From: Dendrolimus kikuchii
Lineage: Eukaryota > Arthropoda > Insecta > Lepidoptera > Lasiocampidae
Direction of reading: 5' to 3'
DNA: 64,000 nucleotides
Assembly (NCBI GenBank): GCA_019925095.2
Contig: CM034398.1
Location: 11,485,001 to 11,549,000 of the forward strand
Part shown: positions 62,696 to 64,000 of the stretch, in pieces
How positions within the stretch are numbered: position 1 is the stretch's first letter
Layout: every line of letters starts with the position of its first letter
Notes under the pieces: generated by a model
What the model was told of the DNA's origin: nothing
Seen by the model: only the letters and a program-made list of their open reading frames with translations
The model's database searches: none
Program-made: the position numbers and the translations under genes

Positions 62696-63908
62696 CTAGA
62701 GTTTACCCCGCAGCTGCGCCGCGGGTCAACCTCTAGTGCGTGTCTCTTGTTTAAAGAGCAAGTAGTACAGGTTACATTGTATAAACATTTTATACAAAGA
62801 AGATAGATTCACTTCATTTTATATCGCAAACTATACCACCCCCCACTATATGTAAACTACATAAATGACAAAAGTTGACAAAATAGATAACATGGACCAA
62901 GTGGACCCAGTGGACCCAGTGGACCAACTGGACCCAGTGGATCCAGTGAACAAAATGGACCCAGTGGACCCAACGGACCTAGTGGACCAAGTGGACCCAG
63001 TGGGTCCAATGGACCCAGTGAGCCCAGTGAACCCAGTGGTTCAAGTGGACCCAGTGAACCCAGTGGACCCAGTAGTCTAAGTGGACCCAGTGGACCCAGT
63101 TGGCTCAGTAGGCTAAGTGTTCCAAATCGACCCAGTGGACCCAGTAAACTCAGTGGACCAAATTGACCAAATGGACCAAGTGGACCCAGTGGACCAACTG
63201 GACCCAATGGATCCAGTGGACAAAGTGGACCCAGTGGGTCCGGTGGACCCAGTGAGTCTAGATGACCAAGTAGACCCAGTGGACCCAGTGGTTCAAGTGG
63301 ACCCAGTGGACCCAGTAGTTTAAGTGGACCCAGTGGGCCCAGTAGACCCAGTTGACCCAGTAGGCTAAGTGTTCCAAATGGACCCAGTGGACCCAGTAAA
63401 CTCAGTGGACCAATAGGACCCAGTGGACCAAGTGGACCCAGTGGACCAAGTGGACCCAGTGGACCAAGTGGACCCAGTGGACTAAATGGACCCAGTTGAC
63501 TAAGGGGACCCAGTGGACCCAGTAGACCCAGTGGACGAAATGGACAAAATCACAAAATCGGTCCTAGTTTCCGGGATAAACTTTACATAAATCTATCCCA
63601 AAATGTACCCCATGATCCGGGATAAAAAGTATCCCTTGGCCACTCTCGGTATTCAAATTATATATGTACCGAGTTTTAGCCAAATCGGTCCAATAGTCTT
63701 TCTATAAAAGGATAACAAACAAAAAGACAAATATATTTTTATCCCGGAAACTATCCCATTTTTCGGGATAAAAAATATCCTATGTTCATTCTCGGCATCG
63801 AAAGTATATATATACTGAGTTTCGGCCAAATCGGTCCAGTAGTTTTTCCGTGAAAACGGAACAGACAGACAGACAGAGTTATTTTCGCATTTATATTATT
63901 AATAAGGA
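62696..63908 (-). mobile_element. Hel-A Helitron, complete copy (1213 bp)
   Basis: 5' end A|TCCTTATTAATAATATAAAT at 63908; 3' end hairpin cccgcggcgcagctgcggg then gtaaactCTAG|T at 62696. Close relative of the inner copy at 7708-8620, with a longer array. Non-coding. 62346-62695 beside it shows nothing. Confidence 0.92.
62880..63545. repeat. Hel-A minisatellite, 9-bp units GTGGACCCA
   Basis: About 74 units, including higher-order blocks (for example the stretch with gttcaagtggacccagt recurs near 63037 and 63291). Gives DPVDPV-like plus-strand and GPLGPL-like minus-strand frames, neither a gene. Confidence 0.93.
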
Positions 63909-64000
63909 TGTGGTTTTGGGCAACTTTTCGCGAAAATTATTATTACACTTTATTGAATTGCACCTATTAATTAATCTTTTTCCATGTACACTATGACTTA

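Noticed and set aside
62857..63323. Collagen-like GPLGPL frame (minus) and DPVDPV frames (plus); likewise 7873-8118
   Set aside because: Same 9-bp repeat effect in Hel-A; no start context, splice sites or flanking domains.

Overview
The window looks like nuclear DNA of an insect, most likely a butterfly or moth. It is AT-rich, a single intron-rich gene occupies its left half, and the rest is dominated by small Helitrons, 5'-truncated non-LTR retrotransposons (Jockey, R1 and RTE-like types), tRNA-derived SINEs and palindromic MITEs. The Jockey-type 3' UTRs and the Helitron tips resemble those common in Lepidoptera; this is recalled, not searched.

Gene: one protein gene can be supported, a Yellow / major royal jelly protein (MRJP) family member on the minus strand. 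Five coding exons (35063-34794, 24889-24692, 17585-17438, 10489-10303, 1461-1267) splice with GT-AG borders and compatible phases into 332 codons plus 2 nt. They begin with a signal peptide; the C-terminal part and stop lie beyond the left edge. A splice acceptor just 5' of the start codon implies an upstream non-coding exon somewhere to the right. The introns are about 7-10 kb and packed with repeats.

Repeats: five Helitron groups are labelled here Hel-A to Hel-E. Many copies run from 5' TC to 3' CTAG after a short hairpin and sit between host A and T without target duplication. Two nested insertions (7708-8620 inside Hel-A; 21163-21946 inside Hel-B) show this exactly. Hel-A copies carry a 9-bp-period minisatellite at one internal site whose sequence has turned over between copies; it creates long low-complexity ORFs on both strands that should not be annotated as genes. 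A 300-bp A-tailed SINE-like family (SL-1) occurs nine times. Several insertions have clear target duplications: 11579-11733 (9 bp), 14979-15219 (15 bp), 33118-33185 (14 bp), 41393-41458 (12 bp), 59126-60208 (17 bp) and a 161-bp hAT-type MITE at 61338-61498 (8 bp).

Layout: 1-35 kb is the Yellow-family gene with its introns; 35-64 kb is upstream or intergenic DNA with no host gene seen, made of repeat remnants, a GC-rich island bounded by 57-bp direct repeats (46206-46996), R1-type retrotransposon ends (58.2-60.3 and 61.7-62.3 kb) and a terminal Hel-A copy. No functional RNA gene, CRISPR array or operon-like structure was seen. No complete novel system was found; the most unusual item is the Hel-A minisatellite and the Helitron module swapping.
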